Positions 39,907-48,925 are shown, numbered from the stretch's first letter. The stretch: DNA of 51,870 nt from Methanocorpusculaceae archaeon UBA456 (GCA_002496395.1 DAJQ01000035.1:8069-59938); one strand, 5' to 3'. Numbers and translations: made by a program. The notes: generated by a model from the letters alone, not told the origin.

Positions 39907-41166
39907 GTGGATAGAGTAAAGAGAAGTGATCAGGAGGCAGTAACTCCCGCAATCAGCGTCATGCTGCTCGTACTGCTAGTAGTAATCATCGCGATCATCG
40001 TCTACGCCTTCATCTACGGAGTCCCCGGAGGGCTTGAAAAGTCGGCATTCATCGCAGCTGAGGCGGGCGTTGTTGAGATCAACGGAACGGAGTATGTTGC
40101 TATTCAGCACCGGGGCGGCGACGACGTCTTCCTGAATGGTTCAGGCGCCGCCCGGGGCATCCCGATCGATATCAGGACGACAGCGGCCGGGGGAGGGCCG
40201 GTGCTGGCGGGAGCAGATGCTCCTGTCACCTGGAAGGCGGGGCAGGTTCTCTATCTCTACAATTCAGCAGAAGGCCCAAAGATCACCATCGACAGGCTAA
40301 CAGCCGCAGAGGGCACCGGCTTTCCTGCTGGTAAACTTGAGCTTGTGATCATCGACACAAATGCCGAGGTACGGATATTTGGAACGACCATTGCCATTGA
40401 CGGCAGCGGACCGGGGCCGGACGACCCGCCAGTTGCGGGCTTCACCGCCGATCCGTATTCAGGAACAGCACCCCTCACCGTCCAGTTCAGTGACACCTCA
40501 ACCGGTGTGATCGATTCATGGAGTTGGGACTTCGGCGACGGAAACAATGAAACAGTACAATCTCCATCTCATACCTTCGCGGATCCGGGAACATACACTG
40601 TCAAGCTCACGGTGGCAAATAGTGGGGGGTCAAATGACTTCTCAAGGGAGATTGTGGTTGCACCGGAGATTATAGGCTTTACAGTTGAGGCATGGGTGAA
40701 GTGGAATCGGGATCCCGCTCCCCCTGCAAGTGATGAGCGGTGGGCAACAATTGTCGTAGATGGCGACAGGGACAGTAACAGCCGGTATCATCTTCAGCAT
40801 AATGAAGGGAATACGTTATTTGAGATAGCCATGACAACAGACGCAAACCGACGGTTTACACGCTCAACCACATCCCCGGTGAGAGATACCTGGTATCATG
40901 TGGTTGGTGTATACAACCAGGATGCAGGATGGCTGCGCATCTATGTGAATGGCGGCGGCCATCAAGGCTCGATTGGTTTAACGGGAACAATCATCCCTTC
41001 TCCGGGCAGATACCAGATAGGCGGTCCGGCCGGAATAGAATGGCCCGGTCCAACATCGATGCTGAGAAAATTCGATGGCGAGATCCGCGGCCTCGGCACA
41101 TATGAGCGTGCCTTCACGCAGGCAGAGATCCAGGCACGGTATGATGCCGGTCTGCCCCCGGCATGA
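39907..41166 (+). CDS. type IV pilin-like surface protein 5 with PKD and LamG-like domains
   Basis: This 419-residue protein starts MDRVKRSDQEAVTPAISVMLLVLLVV, a pilin-like leader and helix. A head domain (about 35-165) is followed by a PKD domain (about 175-255; FTADPYSGTAPLTVQFSDTS, SWDFGDGNNE, HTFADPGTYTV) and a C-terminal concanavalin A/LamG-like domain (about 258-419; FTVEAWVKWNRD, DTWYHVVGVYN, IYVNGG, FDGEIRGLGTYERAFTQAEIQARY), a fold that often binds carbohydrate. The start is GTG, probably leaderless given the TATA spacing; no in-frame ATG is near. It has its own promoter, unlike genes 2-4. Confidence 0.82.
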   Translation: MDRVKRSDQEAVTPAISVMLLVLLVVIIAIIVYAFIYGVPGGLEKSAFIAAEAGVVEINGTEYVAIQHRGGDDVFLNGSGAARGIPIDIRTTAAGGGPVLAGADAPVTWKAGQVLYLYNSAEGPKITIDRLTAAEGTGFPAGKLELVIIDTNAEVRIFGTTIAIDGSGPGPDDPPVAGFTADPYSGTAPLTVQFSDTSTGVIDSWSWDFGDGNNETVQSPSHTFADPGTYTVKLTVANSGGSNDFSREIVVAPEIIGFTVEAWVKWNRDPAPPASDERWATIVVDGDRDSNSRYHLQHNEGNTLFEIAMTTDANRRFTRSTTSPVRDTWYHVVGVYNQDAGWLRIYVNGGGHQGSIGLTGTIIPSPGRYQIGGPAGIEWPGPTSMLRKFDGEIRGLGTYERAFTQAEIQARYDAGLPPA

Positions 41167-41347
41167 GAGCAAGGCTCTCGAAATACACATACCAATAACA
41201 CCATTTTGATGGTATCCAAAAAACTAATCTATCATATCACAACAATCCCCTTTTGAACCTGACTTCACATTTTGGCTCACCCATTGAATTCCAGGCCAGG
41301 ATCACCAGTTCATTTGCCTCGGCAATGCATCATCACAAAAGATATAA

Positions 41348-41382
41348 AGTATGAACATTCATATTAGTATGAAAAGTATGAA
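41348..41382 (+). promoter_or_regulatory. AGTATGAA direct repeats and palindrome before the methyltransferase operon
   Basis: AGTATGAA occurs three times (41348-41355, 41366-41373, 41375-41382). The first overlaps the palindrome TATGAA-CA-TTCATA (41350-41363). A TATA element, GATATAAAG (41341-41349), lies directly upstream, so the repeats cover the predicted transcription start. A DNA-binding protein at this site would block initiation; the AbrB-like product of the operon is a candidate. Confidence 0.5.
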
Positions 41383-41470
41383 TTACATGAATTTACAACC
41401 AACACTTCAGATCCCAAACCGGGATGGCCTGAGCACTGAACTCCATCTTACCAGAGTGGTGGTTATATGA
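41378..41470 (+). CDS. 30-residue leader peptide coupled to the methyltransferase gene
   Basis: An ATG at 41378 inside the third AGTATGAA repeat opens a 30-codon frame, MNYMNLQPTLQIPNRDGLST and ten more residues ending RVVVI. Its TGA overlaps the methyltransferase ATG (ATGA at 41467-41470), and the methyltransferase has no ribosome-binding site of its own beyond GTGGTGGT. Translation of the short frame would therefore feed the next gene. No run of one amino acid is present that would suggest classical attenuation. The peptide is not recognised. Confidence 0.4.
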   Translation: MNYMNLQPTLQIPNRDGLSTELHLTRVVVI

Positions 41471-42075
41471 CCGGCAATAGCCATGATTCCAGGGATTCCG
41501 TCTATCGGATACCTGATCCGGCCTTCTCTGCAATGGCATTCTTATTCCGTATCAGGGACAGACTTTATCCGCCTGAGAATAAAGTAACCCGTTTTGGCAT
41601 TAAAAGCGGTATGACTGTTGTTGATTACGGGTGCGGTCCCGGAGGCTATCTTGACAGTGCAGCCCGGCTCGCCGGTCCGGAGGGCATTGTGTATGCGGTG
41701 GATATTCATGAGCGTGCTATTGAATCCGTCTCAAAACGGATCACAAAGACCGGACAGCACAGAATCATTCCCGTGCTGGCAGAGGGGTACAACTCAGGGC
41801 TGGCAACAGGATCAGCTGATCTCGTCTATGCACTGGATATGTTCCACATGGTTCCGGATACCGCTGCATTTCTGAAAGAGCTGCTGCGGATCACAAAACC
41901 AGATGGCATACTGATCATCGACGACGGCCACCAGCCCCGTGACAGAACCAGGCAGATCATCACCGGCTCAGGACTCTGGGATATTATATCTGAGGAGAAA
42001 GCATTCCTGAGATGTACTCCAGACATAGGAGTGAAGAAAGAGGGAGAGTCTGATGTTTCATCACCATCATTGTAA
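41467..42075 (+). CDS. class I SAM-dependent methyltransferase
   Basis: This 202-residue protein has motif I VVDYGCGPGGYLDSAA (51-66), an acidic loop AVDIHERA (D79) that would hold the SAM ribose, and the motif IV-like DLVYALDMFHMV. The C-terminal half is LRITKPDGILIIDDGHQ. It is of the Methyltransf_11/25 type that acts on small molecules. The substrate is unknown. The gene overlaps the AbrB-like gene by 23 bp, so the two are co-expressed. Confidence 0.85.
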   Translation: MTGNSHDSRDSVYRIPDPAFSAMAFLFRIRDRLYPPENKVTRFGIKSGMTVVDYGCGPGGYLDSAARLAGPEGIVYAVDIHERAIESVSKRITKTGQHRIIPVLAEGYNSGLATGSADLVYALDMFHMVPDTAAFLKELLRITKPDGILIIDDGHQPRDRTRQIITGSGLWDIISEEKAFLRCTPDIGVKKEGESDVSSPSL

Positions 42076-42328
42076 CCATTCCCACCCGGATGAGAAGAAG
42101 CATATCTTTGGCTCTGTAAAGGTGGGTGATCGGGGCCAGATCGTTATTCCAAAAGAGGCGCGTGAATTATTCGATATCAAACCGGGGGATACGCTGATAG
42201 TGCTCGGAGACGAGGATCGTGGAATTGCAATCGTCAAAGCTGATGCATTCAAAAAGATCGCGCTCTCGATACTTCAGATGTTTGAAAAACCACCGGAAGA
42301 ACCCCCTGAAGAGCCACGGGAAGAGTGA
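42053..42328 (+). CDS. AbrB/SpoVT-like protein with His-rich N-terminus
   Basis: This 91-residue protein begins MFHHHHCNHSHPDEKKH, a cluster of seven His and one Cys that could bind a metal, then a swapped-hairpin AbrB domain (about 20-64; VGDRGQIVIPKEARELFDIKPGD, LIVLGDEDRGIAIVKAD) and a C-terminal helix with a PPEEPPEEP tail. AbrB domains are DNA-binding dimers, often regulators or antitoxins. The His cluster suggests that DNA binding responds to metal. GGGAGA lies six bases before the ATG. A natural guess is autoregulation at the AGTATGAA repeats. Confidence 0.8.
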   Translation: MFHHHHCNHSHPDEKKHIFGSVKVGDRGQIVIPKEARELFDIKPGDTLIVLGDEDRGIAIVKADAFKKIALSILQMFEKPPEEPPEEPREE

Positions 42329-42437
42329 TTTTCAAAGAATTGCGGGGTATGACCCCCTTTTTCCCCTCCATCAGGGAGTACATGGGGCATACAAACGATA
42401 ACTTCTATAAGTGATCAGACAGATAAAATGAGGAAGC

Positions 42438-42508
42438 GCGATAATAGTCTAGTGGTAGGACAGGGGCTTCCCAAGCCTCTAGCCCGGGTTCGAATCCCGG
42501 TTATCGCA
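42438..42508 (+). tRNA. tRNA-Gly (anticodon CCC)
   Basis: Acceptor arms GCGATAA and TTATCGC pair over 7 bp with discriminator A. The anticodon loop TTCCCAA is closed by GGGGC/GCCTC, giving anticodon CCC. The T arm is CCGGGTTCGAATCCCGG. CCA is not encoded. The remnant of an AlbA_2-type gene begins immediately after the 3' end. Confidence 0.95.
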
Positions 42509-42509
42509 T

Positions 42510-43037
42510 AAAGGGGACATTACAGGTCTCAATACTCTAACGGCAAGCGGAACACTACGGCGGCTACGTAACCTGGGGTTCCTTAAGCAGCATCCCCACG
42601 CATCAGCGACATATTATACTCCCACTGAAAAAATACGTCAACCGGAGGGAAAGGAGGAGACGAGACCTGTTGAAAAGGGAGAGGGCATCGGAAGGGAGCA
42701 ACTCATGCACAGAGACACCAACATCCCAGATGAAGGGGAGAGCTTACCTGCCATGCCTGAGAGCTTACCTGCCATGCCTGAGGGCATACCTACCATGCTT
42801 GAAGAAGCCATCGGGAATCTCGGGCAGAGAAGTCCGCCGGAGCGGGTGCAACAGGTCATTGCAGAGCTCTGTAGTATTCGGATCTATACTGCGGATGAAC
42901 TTGCCTCGATCATAAAAAGAAATAAAAAATGGATATTTCAGAATTATCTCTCTCCTATGATTAAAAACGGGATCCTTGAATATACATTCCCATCAAATCC
43001 CAGGCACCCCATGCAGGCTTATAGAACAAAGAAATGA
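42510..43037 (+). pseudogene. C-terminal remnant of an AlbA_2/Schlafen-type ATP-binding protein
   Basis: From the base after the tRNA-Gly gene a frame runs 175 codons without a start near its beginning. It opens inside a winged helix (TASGTLRRLRNLGFLKQH, then SATYYTP), continues with a Glu/Pro-rich linker holding three SLPAMPE-like repeats, and ends in a second helix-turn-helix (LASIIKRNKKWIFQNYLSPMIKNG, then FPSNPRHPMQAYR). Both are usual at the C-terminus of AlbA_2-domain proteins found in defence and mobile contexts. The N-terminal domain is lost. A product from the ATG at 42705 (110 residues) is conceivable. The position at a tRNA 3' end suggests an integration event. Confidence 0.6.
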
Positions 43038-43273
43038 TGGGAGAGAGGTTGAGTTGGCGCTTCCGAAACGGCGGAGATTTCCAAACAGATTCTTTGCAGA
43101 AAGAGAAATTGTACTAAGACCTGTCTTTACGCTCCACCAGAAGAAGTGGATGTATCTGAAACGCTCAGTTACAAATTGGAGTCCATTACGGCGTTTATAT
43201 GCATATATGACGGTTTTTTGAAGTATGAGTTTTTTTTCGTTTTTCACTCGCATAAGAAGAACTTCATATCAAT

Positions 43274-43283
43274 GTATTTATCG
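43274..43283 (+). promoter_or_regulatory. TATA box of the second REC-PAS kinase gene
   Basis: GTATTTATCG lies 23-32 bp before the ATG at 43306, the spacing expected for a leaderless archaeal transcript. No ribosome-binding site is present. The preceding 43038-43273 stretch has no gene; it ends the remnant region with T-rich runs near 43231. Confidence 0.5.
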
Positions 43284-43305
43284 TATTTACATTACAACAT
43301 AGATT

Positions 43306-45960
43306 ATGCCCACCCCGGCAACAGCAGAGCCGAGGATCTCACTCCTGTATGTTGATGATGAACCCGCCCTCCTTGAGATAGCCAGGCTTTTCCTTGAACG
43401 GACAGGAAATTATTCAGTTTCCATCAGCGACAATCCTCATGATGCACTGAAGATCATCTCTGAGGATTCCTTTGATGCCATCATCTCCGACTACCAGATG
43501 CCGGGTTGCGATGGGATTTCGTTCCTCAGGCATCTCAGGAAGATCGGGAATAAAACTCCGTTTATCATCTTCACTGGGAAGGGGAGGGAGGATATCGTCA
43601 TCGAGGCGCTGAATGAGGGTGCAGACTTCTATATCCAGAAAGGAGGAGATCCTAAATCTCAGTTTGCCGAGCTCTCGAATAAGGTCAGGTATGCGGTTAC
43701 CAGGAATCAGACCGAAGAAGCGCTACTCCAGAAGAACGAGAAACTTACAGCAGCGGAAGAGGAACTCAGATCCCAGCTTGATGAGATCATTGCCATTCAA
43801 CACCAGCTTGCCCTCTCTGAAGAGCAGTATAGGGCTATCTTTGAACATACTGAAGCACCCACAGTCATCATCGAGGAAGATACCACGATATCGCTAGCAA
43901 ACAGTGCGTTTGCAGCGATTTCCGGGTATTCGCCGGAAGAGGTGATCGGTAGGAGCTGGACGGATTTTGTCAGCCAGCCGGATCTCGATCGAATGCTCGC
44001 AATCCACCGGCAGAGGAGGGTGGAGGATACTGAGCCGCTAACAAAGTATGAATTCAACTTCATCAACCGTTATGGAGCCGCTCATGTTATCCTGGTGACT
44101 GTTGGGATGATCCCTGGCACACGGCAGTCGGTTGCATCGTTCCATGATCTGACAGAGTTGAAGAGGAGGGAGGAAGCACTCCGGGAAAGTGAGGAGCGGT
44201 ATCGCCGGATCGTCGATACATCGGCTGATGGGATCTGGCAATTGGACTCTGAGTTCCGGATCATTTATGTAAACCATCAGATGGCAGAGATGCTCGGGTA
44301 TTCACCTGAGGATATGATCGGGATGGATGCCACCTCTTTCATCCCGCCTGATGAACATGCTGACTCTGAAATAAGGAAAATCAATGTGCGAAGAGGGGGA
44401 GTTGATCATTTTGAGAGGCGGTTTATCCGGAGGGATGGTAGCAGCCTCTGGACCCATATTGCTCTTACCCCAATCATTAATGGTGAAGGGAGGTATCAAG
44501 GATTGTTTGCGAGGGTCACCAATATCGGAGAACGCAAATTCACTGAGGAATCACTTCTTCTGAAGAATACTGCCATTGATTCATCAAGCAATGGTATTTG
44601 TATTACAGATCTCGATGGAATACTCACCTATGTGAATCCGGCGTTCCTCTCAATGTGGGGGGCATCGGATACGAATGAGGTCCTCGGAAAATCCATTCTA
44701 TCCTTATGGACACAAGAGGAGGAAAGTCAGGAGATCGCCGATGCACTCCTGAACACAGGCAGCTGGTTAGGAGAAGTATCTGGAACAAGAAAGGATGGAT
44801 CAGAGATCGTCGTCGAGCTTTCTGGAAGTCTTGTCCGTGATGCTCGTGATGCTCCAACCGCCATGATGGGATCGTTTGTGGATATCACCAAACGGAAGGC
44901 AGCAGAAGATGCTTTGCGGACAAGTAAAGAACAGCTGGAGAGCCTTAGCAATAATATCCCGGACGGCATGATCTATCAGCTTATTGTCGATGTGGATGGA
45001 AATCGCCGGTTTACCTACCTGAGTGACGGGGTGGAGAAGATGCACGGCATATCACAGGCTGAAGCTCTTAGGGATCCGGAGGCTCTCTATGATCGGTGTC
45101 TTGATGAAGATAAGAGCAAGTTGATAGAGGCTGAGAAACTGGCTTTTGCCACCCTAAACCCATTCTCTTGTGAAGGGAGGTTCCGCAACCCGGATGGGGA
45201 AATACGATGGAGCCTGACGCGATCAAGACTGAAGAAGATGCCTGATGGAAGTATTCTATGTGATGGAGTTCAGCTCGATATCACCGACCGGAAAGCAGCA
45301 GAAGAAGCACTCCAGACCGCAAACAAGAAACTCCAGCTCCTCTCCAGTATCACCCGTCACGACATTATGAACAAGATCATGGCACTCCAGGCTTATCTCG
45401 ATCTAACCATGCCTATGATTGATGATCCTATACTCACTGGATATCTCACTGAAGCAGAAAAAGCAGCAACCGCCATCCAGAAACAGATCGAGTTTACGAG
45501 GATCTATGAAAACCTCGGTGTTCACACCCCCACCTGGCAACCGCTATCACCTCTCATTGAGGCTATTGATCATACTCGCCTGCCCATCCACCATGACTGT
45601 GAGGAGTTCTCAGTCTATGCCGATCCGATGTTTGAGAAGGTTCTCCAGAACCTCTATGATAACACTTTACGGCATGCCGAGGGTGCAGACTGTGTTCGGA
45701 TCCGATGTGAGGAGGAAGAGGATGGCGGTCTCATTATCACTTGGGAAGATAACGGTCCCGGCGTTCCTGAGGAACTGAAAGAACGGATCTTCGATAAGAG
45801 CTTTGGTAAGAATACCGGCTTCGGGCTCTTCCTGACGCGGGAGATCCTCGCCATTACCGGGATTACTATTACCGAGACGGGAGTGTATGGCGAGGGGGCG
45901 AGGTTTGAGATCCGGGTTCCCGCTGGAGGATTTGTGCTATCTCCGAACAAAAAAAGGTAA
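43306..45960 (+). CDS. REC-multiPAS sensor histidine kinase (paralogue)
   Basis: This 884-residue protein has the same plan as the kinase at 2227: receiver (about 10-128; phospho-acceptor D62 in SDYQMPG), coiled coil (about 135-170), four PAS/PAC units (about 170-660), then the kinase core with H685 in ITRHDIMNK, N786 in NLYDNTLRH, WEDNGPGVP and NTGFGLFL. Receiver and kinase ends are very close to the paralogue, while the PAS units diverge, so the two share output chemistry but sense different signals. No membrane segment is seen. The promoter gives a leaderless mRNA. Confidence 0.9.
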   Translation: MPTPATAEPRISLLYVDDEPALLEIARLFLERTGNYSVSISDNPHDALKIISEDSFDAIISDYQMPGCDGISFLRHLRKIGNKTPFIIFTGKGREDIVIEALNEGADFYIQKGGDPKSQFAELSNKVRYAVTRNQTEEALLQKNEKLTAAEEELRSQLDEIIAIQHQLALSEEQYRAIFEHTEAPTVIIEEDTTISLANSAFAAISGYSPEEVIGRSWTDFVSQPDLDRMLAIHRQRRVEDTEPLTKYEFNFINRYGAAHVILVTVGMIPGTRQSVASFHDLTELKRREEALRESEERYRRIVDTSADGIWQLDSEFRIIYVNHQMAEMLGYSPEDMIGMDATSFIPPDEHADSEIRKINVRRGGVDHFERRFIRRDGSSLWTHIALTPIINGEGRYQGLFARVTNIGERKFTEESLLLKNTAIDSSSNGICITDLDGILTYVNPAFLSMWGASDTNEVLGKSILSLWTQEEESQEIADALLNTGSWLGEVSGTRKDGSEIVVELSGSLVRDARDAPTAMMGSFVDITKRKAAEDALRTSKEQLESLSNNIPDGMIYQLIVDVDGNRRFTYLSDGVEKMHGISQAEALRDPEALYDRCLDEDKSKLIEAEKLAFATLNPFSCEGRFRNPDGEIRWSLTRSRLKKMPDGSILCDGVQLDITDRKAAEEALQTANKKLQLLSSITRHDIMNKIMALQAYLDLTMPMIDDPILTGYLTEAEKAATAIQKQIEFTRIYENLGVHTPTWQPLSPLIEAIDHTRLPIHHDCEEFSVYADPMFEKVLQNLYDNTLRHAEGADCVRIRCEEEEDGGLIITWEDNGPGVPEELKERIFDKSFGKNTGFGLFLTREILAITGITITETGVYGEGARFEIRVPAGGFVLSPNKKR

Positions 45961-46194
45961 GCGGCAAATTCACCTTGAGTTATCATCGGTGTCAGGCGGT
46001 TAAGACCCATCGATCACATCCCGGATATCGCATCCGGCACTTCTTTTGGACGCTCTTTTTACCTGACGTCTCTCATCCCCTTCCCTTCCTCTCACAAGAT
46101 ACAGAGAAGGAAAACATAACTCACCAATGAGATATCTGGCGGTTTGTACCAGTGACGATTAGCTACCAGTGGGGTCTGTAATAATTTGAAGTGA

Positions 46195-46225
46195 GGAGGG
46201 AGAGTTCATTTCCCTCCCGTTTTTC
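46195..46225 (+). terminator. stem-loop with T-run in the 45961-46296 gap
   Basis: GGAGGGA (46195-46201) pairs with TCCCTCC (46211-46217) around a 9-nt loop, followed by GTTTTT. It is 235 bp beyond the kinase stop and is the only structure in this 336-bp gap, which shows no gene. It may end readthrough from the kinase; alternatively it is unrelated. Confidence 0.35.
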
Positions 46226-46296
46226 TCCCCCAAAATGAGGTCTGATCCTTCTTCCGGCATTCAGGCGAACAAGCGATCAGGCCATTTCGTGATCTC

Positions 46297-46839
46297 TCAT
46301 ATCGATACAATCACTTCACCTTTCCGCATCAGGAGGCCGGTGATAAGGCTCAGGATGCCCATGATCAGGAAGTAGATTCCAATGAGCATGATCAGGATGA
46401 GTGATCCGTCCATCGGGAGTGGTGCAAATCCGATCAGGATACCAAAGAGCACCGAGAAGAAACCGCCGATGCCGAGCATGATACGGAAGGGCAGTTCATC
46501 CAGGCTGAATGCAAGGGCAAGCTCTGCAATTCCCGTGATAATTGCCCAGGCAGCAACAAGGATAGTCAGGGCAACGAACATGACAAACGGGGTCATGAAG
46601 AGGAGAAGTGCGACGATCAATCCCAGTATTGAGAGGATCAGAACACCCCAGTGCACTTTCCCGGTGTCACTGATTGAGACTGCGCCAGTGATGATCGAGA
46701 TGGCTATCAGGAAGATTCCAATGATATAAGCAAATAACGCCTCCATCGCGATCGGAATAGTGAAACAAAGGACACCAATGATGAGGGCAAAGATTCCGCG
46801 GGCCAACAGCCCGCCCCGGGTCATAACTTCTGATTCCAT
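46297..46839 (-). CDS. HdeD/DUF308 family membrane protein
   Basis: This 180-residue protein consists of six hydrophobic helices in three hairpins, with repeated G-x-x-x-I/L patterns (ARGIFALIIGVL, WGVLILSILGLIVALLLF, LGIGGFFSVLFGILIG). This is the HdeD acid-resistance family, three copies of the DUF308 hairpin. Bacterial HdeD helps at low pH in dense cultures; function in archaea is not known. It is a single-gene unit. The ATG at 46839 is followed by MESEVMTRGG. Confidence 0.8.
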   Translation of the reverse strand: MESEVMTRGGLLARGIFALIIGVLCFTIPIAMEALFAYIIGIFLIAISIITGAVSISDTGKVHWGVLILSILGLIVALLLFMTPFVMFVALTILVAAWAIITGIAELALAFSLDELPFRIMLGIGGFFSVLFGILIGFAPLPMDGSLILIMLIGIYFLIMGILSLITGLLMRKGEVIVSI

Positions 46840-47228
46840 AATGGATCAATGCAGAATTGCTATCCTGACTATTTAACATTTCCGTTAATCAGGTTCTCTG
46901 ACTTTGCTCATTATTCCTTTTTCAGGAATCAGATCAGGAAGGGCGATTCATTTGCTTGGTAGCAAAGGTTACCCGGAATCAGTATCAACAAAAGACTGAT
47001 AATTTTATATTCGAAAACTTTATCGTTTATCAACCTTATAGTCAACATTAAATAAAAAAACAATTCACCGAACGAATATGCTGGAAACCCCATAATTGAA
47101 AAAAAGTATGATTATTTCACTAAAAATAAACACCCTCATTCAATATCCCGCACCGTTTTCCAGATGAAACAAGAGGGATGAAAGCCTTAATGAAGGTGAC
47201 ATAGTGAGAAATGTGGTTCTGATACAGG
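46840..47228. other. A+T-rich intergenic region without a gene
   Basis: About 390 bp between divergently arranged HdeD-like and REC-PAS genes. It is markedly A+T-rich (around 47000-47150) with several TATA-like stretches (TTTTATATTC, ATTAAATAAAAAA), so both promoters lie here, but I cannot fix them. No reading frame of note and no strong repeat. Confidence 0.5.
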
Positions 47229-48008
47229 ATGGCTGCGAAAACAATACTCACTGTTGAGGATGATCCCGTAATCGCGAAGATCCTGAGTCTCAGGCTTTAT
47301 AAACTTGGATATACTGTCTTAGGTAACGCCACATCTGCAGATGCCGCTTTTATTATGGCTGTTGAGGAGAACCCTGATCTTATTATTATGGATATCGGGC
47401 TTGAAGGGAAGGCAAATGGTATCATTGCGGGAAAATATCTCTACCATTTCTTCTCAAAACCGATAGTATTCTGCACTGCTCACTCAGGAAGCAAAGTGGT
47501 TGAAAATGCAAAACAGGCGATGCCACTTGGCTTTATTGTAAAGCCTTTCAATGACAAGGATCTCTTTAATGCAATTGAATTCTCCCTGAATGCATATGAT
47601 TCATACAGGCCAAACAACATGACGTCATCTGAGTTACAGGATCTAGTAAATCTTGATCTGAGTATCATGTTTCTGGATACTTCAGGACGGGTTATCTATT
47701 ATAATCCTTATTCTGAACACCTGACAGGGATTCCCTATAAGAGAGCCTTCTTTATGAATATTCAGAATGTCATTGAGTACGATCATAAGTCAGCCTTAGG
47801 GTATCAAAACCCCTTGCTCATCGAAACAATCCGTGAGGTTGCAGCAATTGGCCGACCGCTTGATATAGTGATTAAAACACTTAAGTCGGGAAAAAGAAAG
47901 GTGCTGGAGCTGAATGCACGCCCTCGAAAAGATACACATAACACGATAATAGGGTATATGATAAAATTAGAAGAGAACTTCGTGAAGACACGTGCTTTGA
48001 ATCAATAA
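47229..48008 (+). CDS. response regulator with PAS domain
   Basis: This 259-residue protein has an N-terminal receiver (1-125; acidic EDD at 10-12, phospho-acceptor D55 in IIMDIGLEG, T-x-H near 89, K in VKPF) and a PAS domain (about 140-250; LSIMFLDTSGRVIYYNPYSEHLTGI, then a typical PAC-like end). There is no kinase or DNA-binding domain, so it is a receiver-sensor module, probably an intermediate in phosphorelay. The two REC-PAS kinases are candidate partners. Confidence 0.88.
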   Translation: MAAKTILTVEDDPVIAKILSLRLYKLGYTVLGNATSADAAFIMAVEENPDLIIMDIGLEGKANGIIAGKYLYHFFSKPIVFCTAHSGSKVVENAKQAMPLGFIVKPFNDKDLFNAIEFSLNAYDSYRPNNMTSSELQDLVNLDLSIMFLDTSGRVIYYNPYSEHLTGIPYKRAFFMNIQNVIEYDHKSALGYQNPLLIETIREVAAIGRPLDIVIKTLKSGKRKVLELNARPRKDTHNTIIGYMIKLEENFVKTRALNQ

Positions 48009-48250
48009 TCTCAATCAAAAGGAACCTTTTTTATGATACCTGGTAGTTCGATGCGAAGACTGGTTTTTTTCCATCCCTGCTGATCGAAATAATATCAGTA
48101 TCGTGAAGTATCATTCCGATAGCATTTTGTCTTTTCTGTGAGTAATAGTGTAAACAGATAAAGAGAATTGTATACAATGAAGTACAGGGAATCACAGGTG
48201 AATAACAGAGGGATTGGGATTTCAAACCCATCCCTGATTTATCAAGGTAC

Positions 48251-48925
48251 ATGGACTCTTCTTCAAGCTATGCGATCAGCCTGATCACCGAGAACAAAAA
48301 AGGCGTTCTCCGCGATATCGCAACCACTCTTGCCGAACATAATGGGAATATTCTGACGATACAGCAGGAGATCATCAAACGCGGACCTGAGGCCGGCCTT
48401 GCATGGGTGGATCTTGAGATCGAGGTTGATGACAACTTCGGATCAATCGTTGCTGCGCTGAGTGCCCTCCCCCAGATTCTTGAGGTCGAAACCCATGAGA
48501 CGTTCTCGAAGATCTTCGGGCAGCGGGTGATCATCATCGGCGGCGGTGCCCAGGTTGCACAGGTGGCAATGGGTGCTGTGAATGAGGCGGATCGCCATAA
48601 TATCCGGGGAGAACGGATCTCGGTCGATACCATCCCGCTTGTCGGGGAAGATACGCTGGCACTCGCAGTTGATGCGGTGACACGGCTGCCTCGTGCCTCG
48701 ATCCTTGTGCTTGCCGGATCGATCATGGGCGGAAAGATCAGCCGTGCTGTCGAGAACGTAAAGGCAGAAGGAATACCGGTGATTGCCCTGAAGATGGCAG
48801 GGAGCGTCACAAAACATGCGGATCTTGTGGTCACCGACCCAATCCAGGCGGGAGTCTTTGCCGTGATGCATGTCTCAGAAAAGGCAATCTTTGACATCAG
48901 CAGGGTGAAGGGACGCGAGTTTTAA
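48251..48925 (+). CDS. ACT-domain protein (archaeal DUF5612 type)
   Basis: This 224-residue protein has an N-terminal ACT domain (about 5-80; YAISLITENKKGVLRDIATTLAEHNGNIL), a ligand-binding regulatory fold, and a C-terminal Rossmann-like domain (RVIIIGGGAQVAQVAMGAVNEADRHNIRGERIS). Methanogens carry this arrangement as an uncharacterised family. It may sense an amino acid. The start ATG at 48251 follows a weak AAGGT five bases upstream. Confidence 0.8.
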   Translation: MDSSSSYAISLITENKKGVLRDIATTLAEHNGNILTIQQEIIKRGPEAGLAWVDLEIEVDDNFGSIVAALSALPQILEVETHETFSKIFGQRVIIIGGGAQVAQVAMGAVNEADRHNIRGERISVDTIPLVGEDTLALAVDAVTRLPRASILVLAGSIMGGKISRAVENVKAEGIPVIALKMAGSVTKHADLVVTDPIQAGVFAVMHVSEKAIFDISRVKGREF

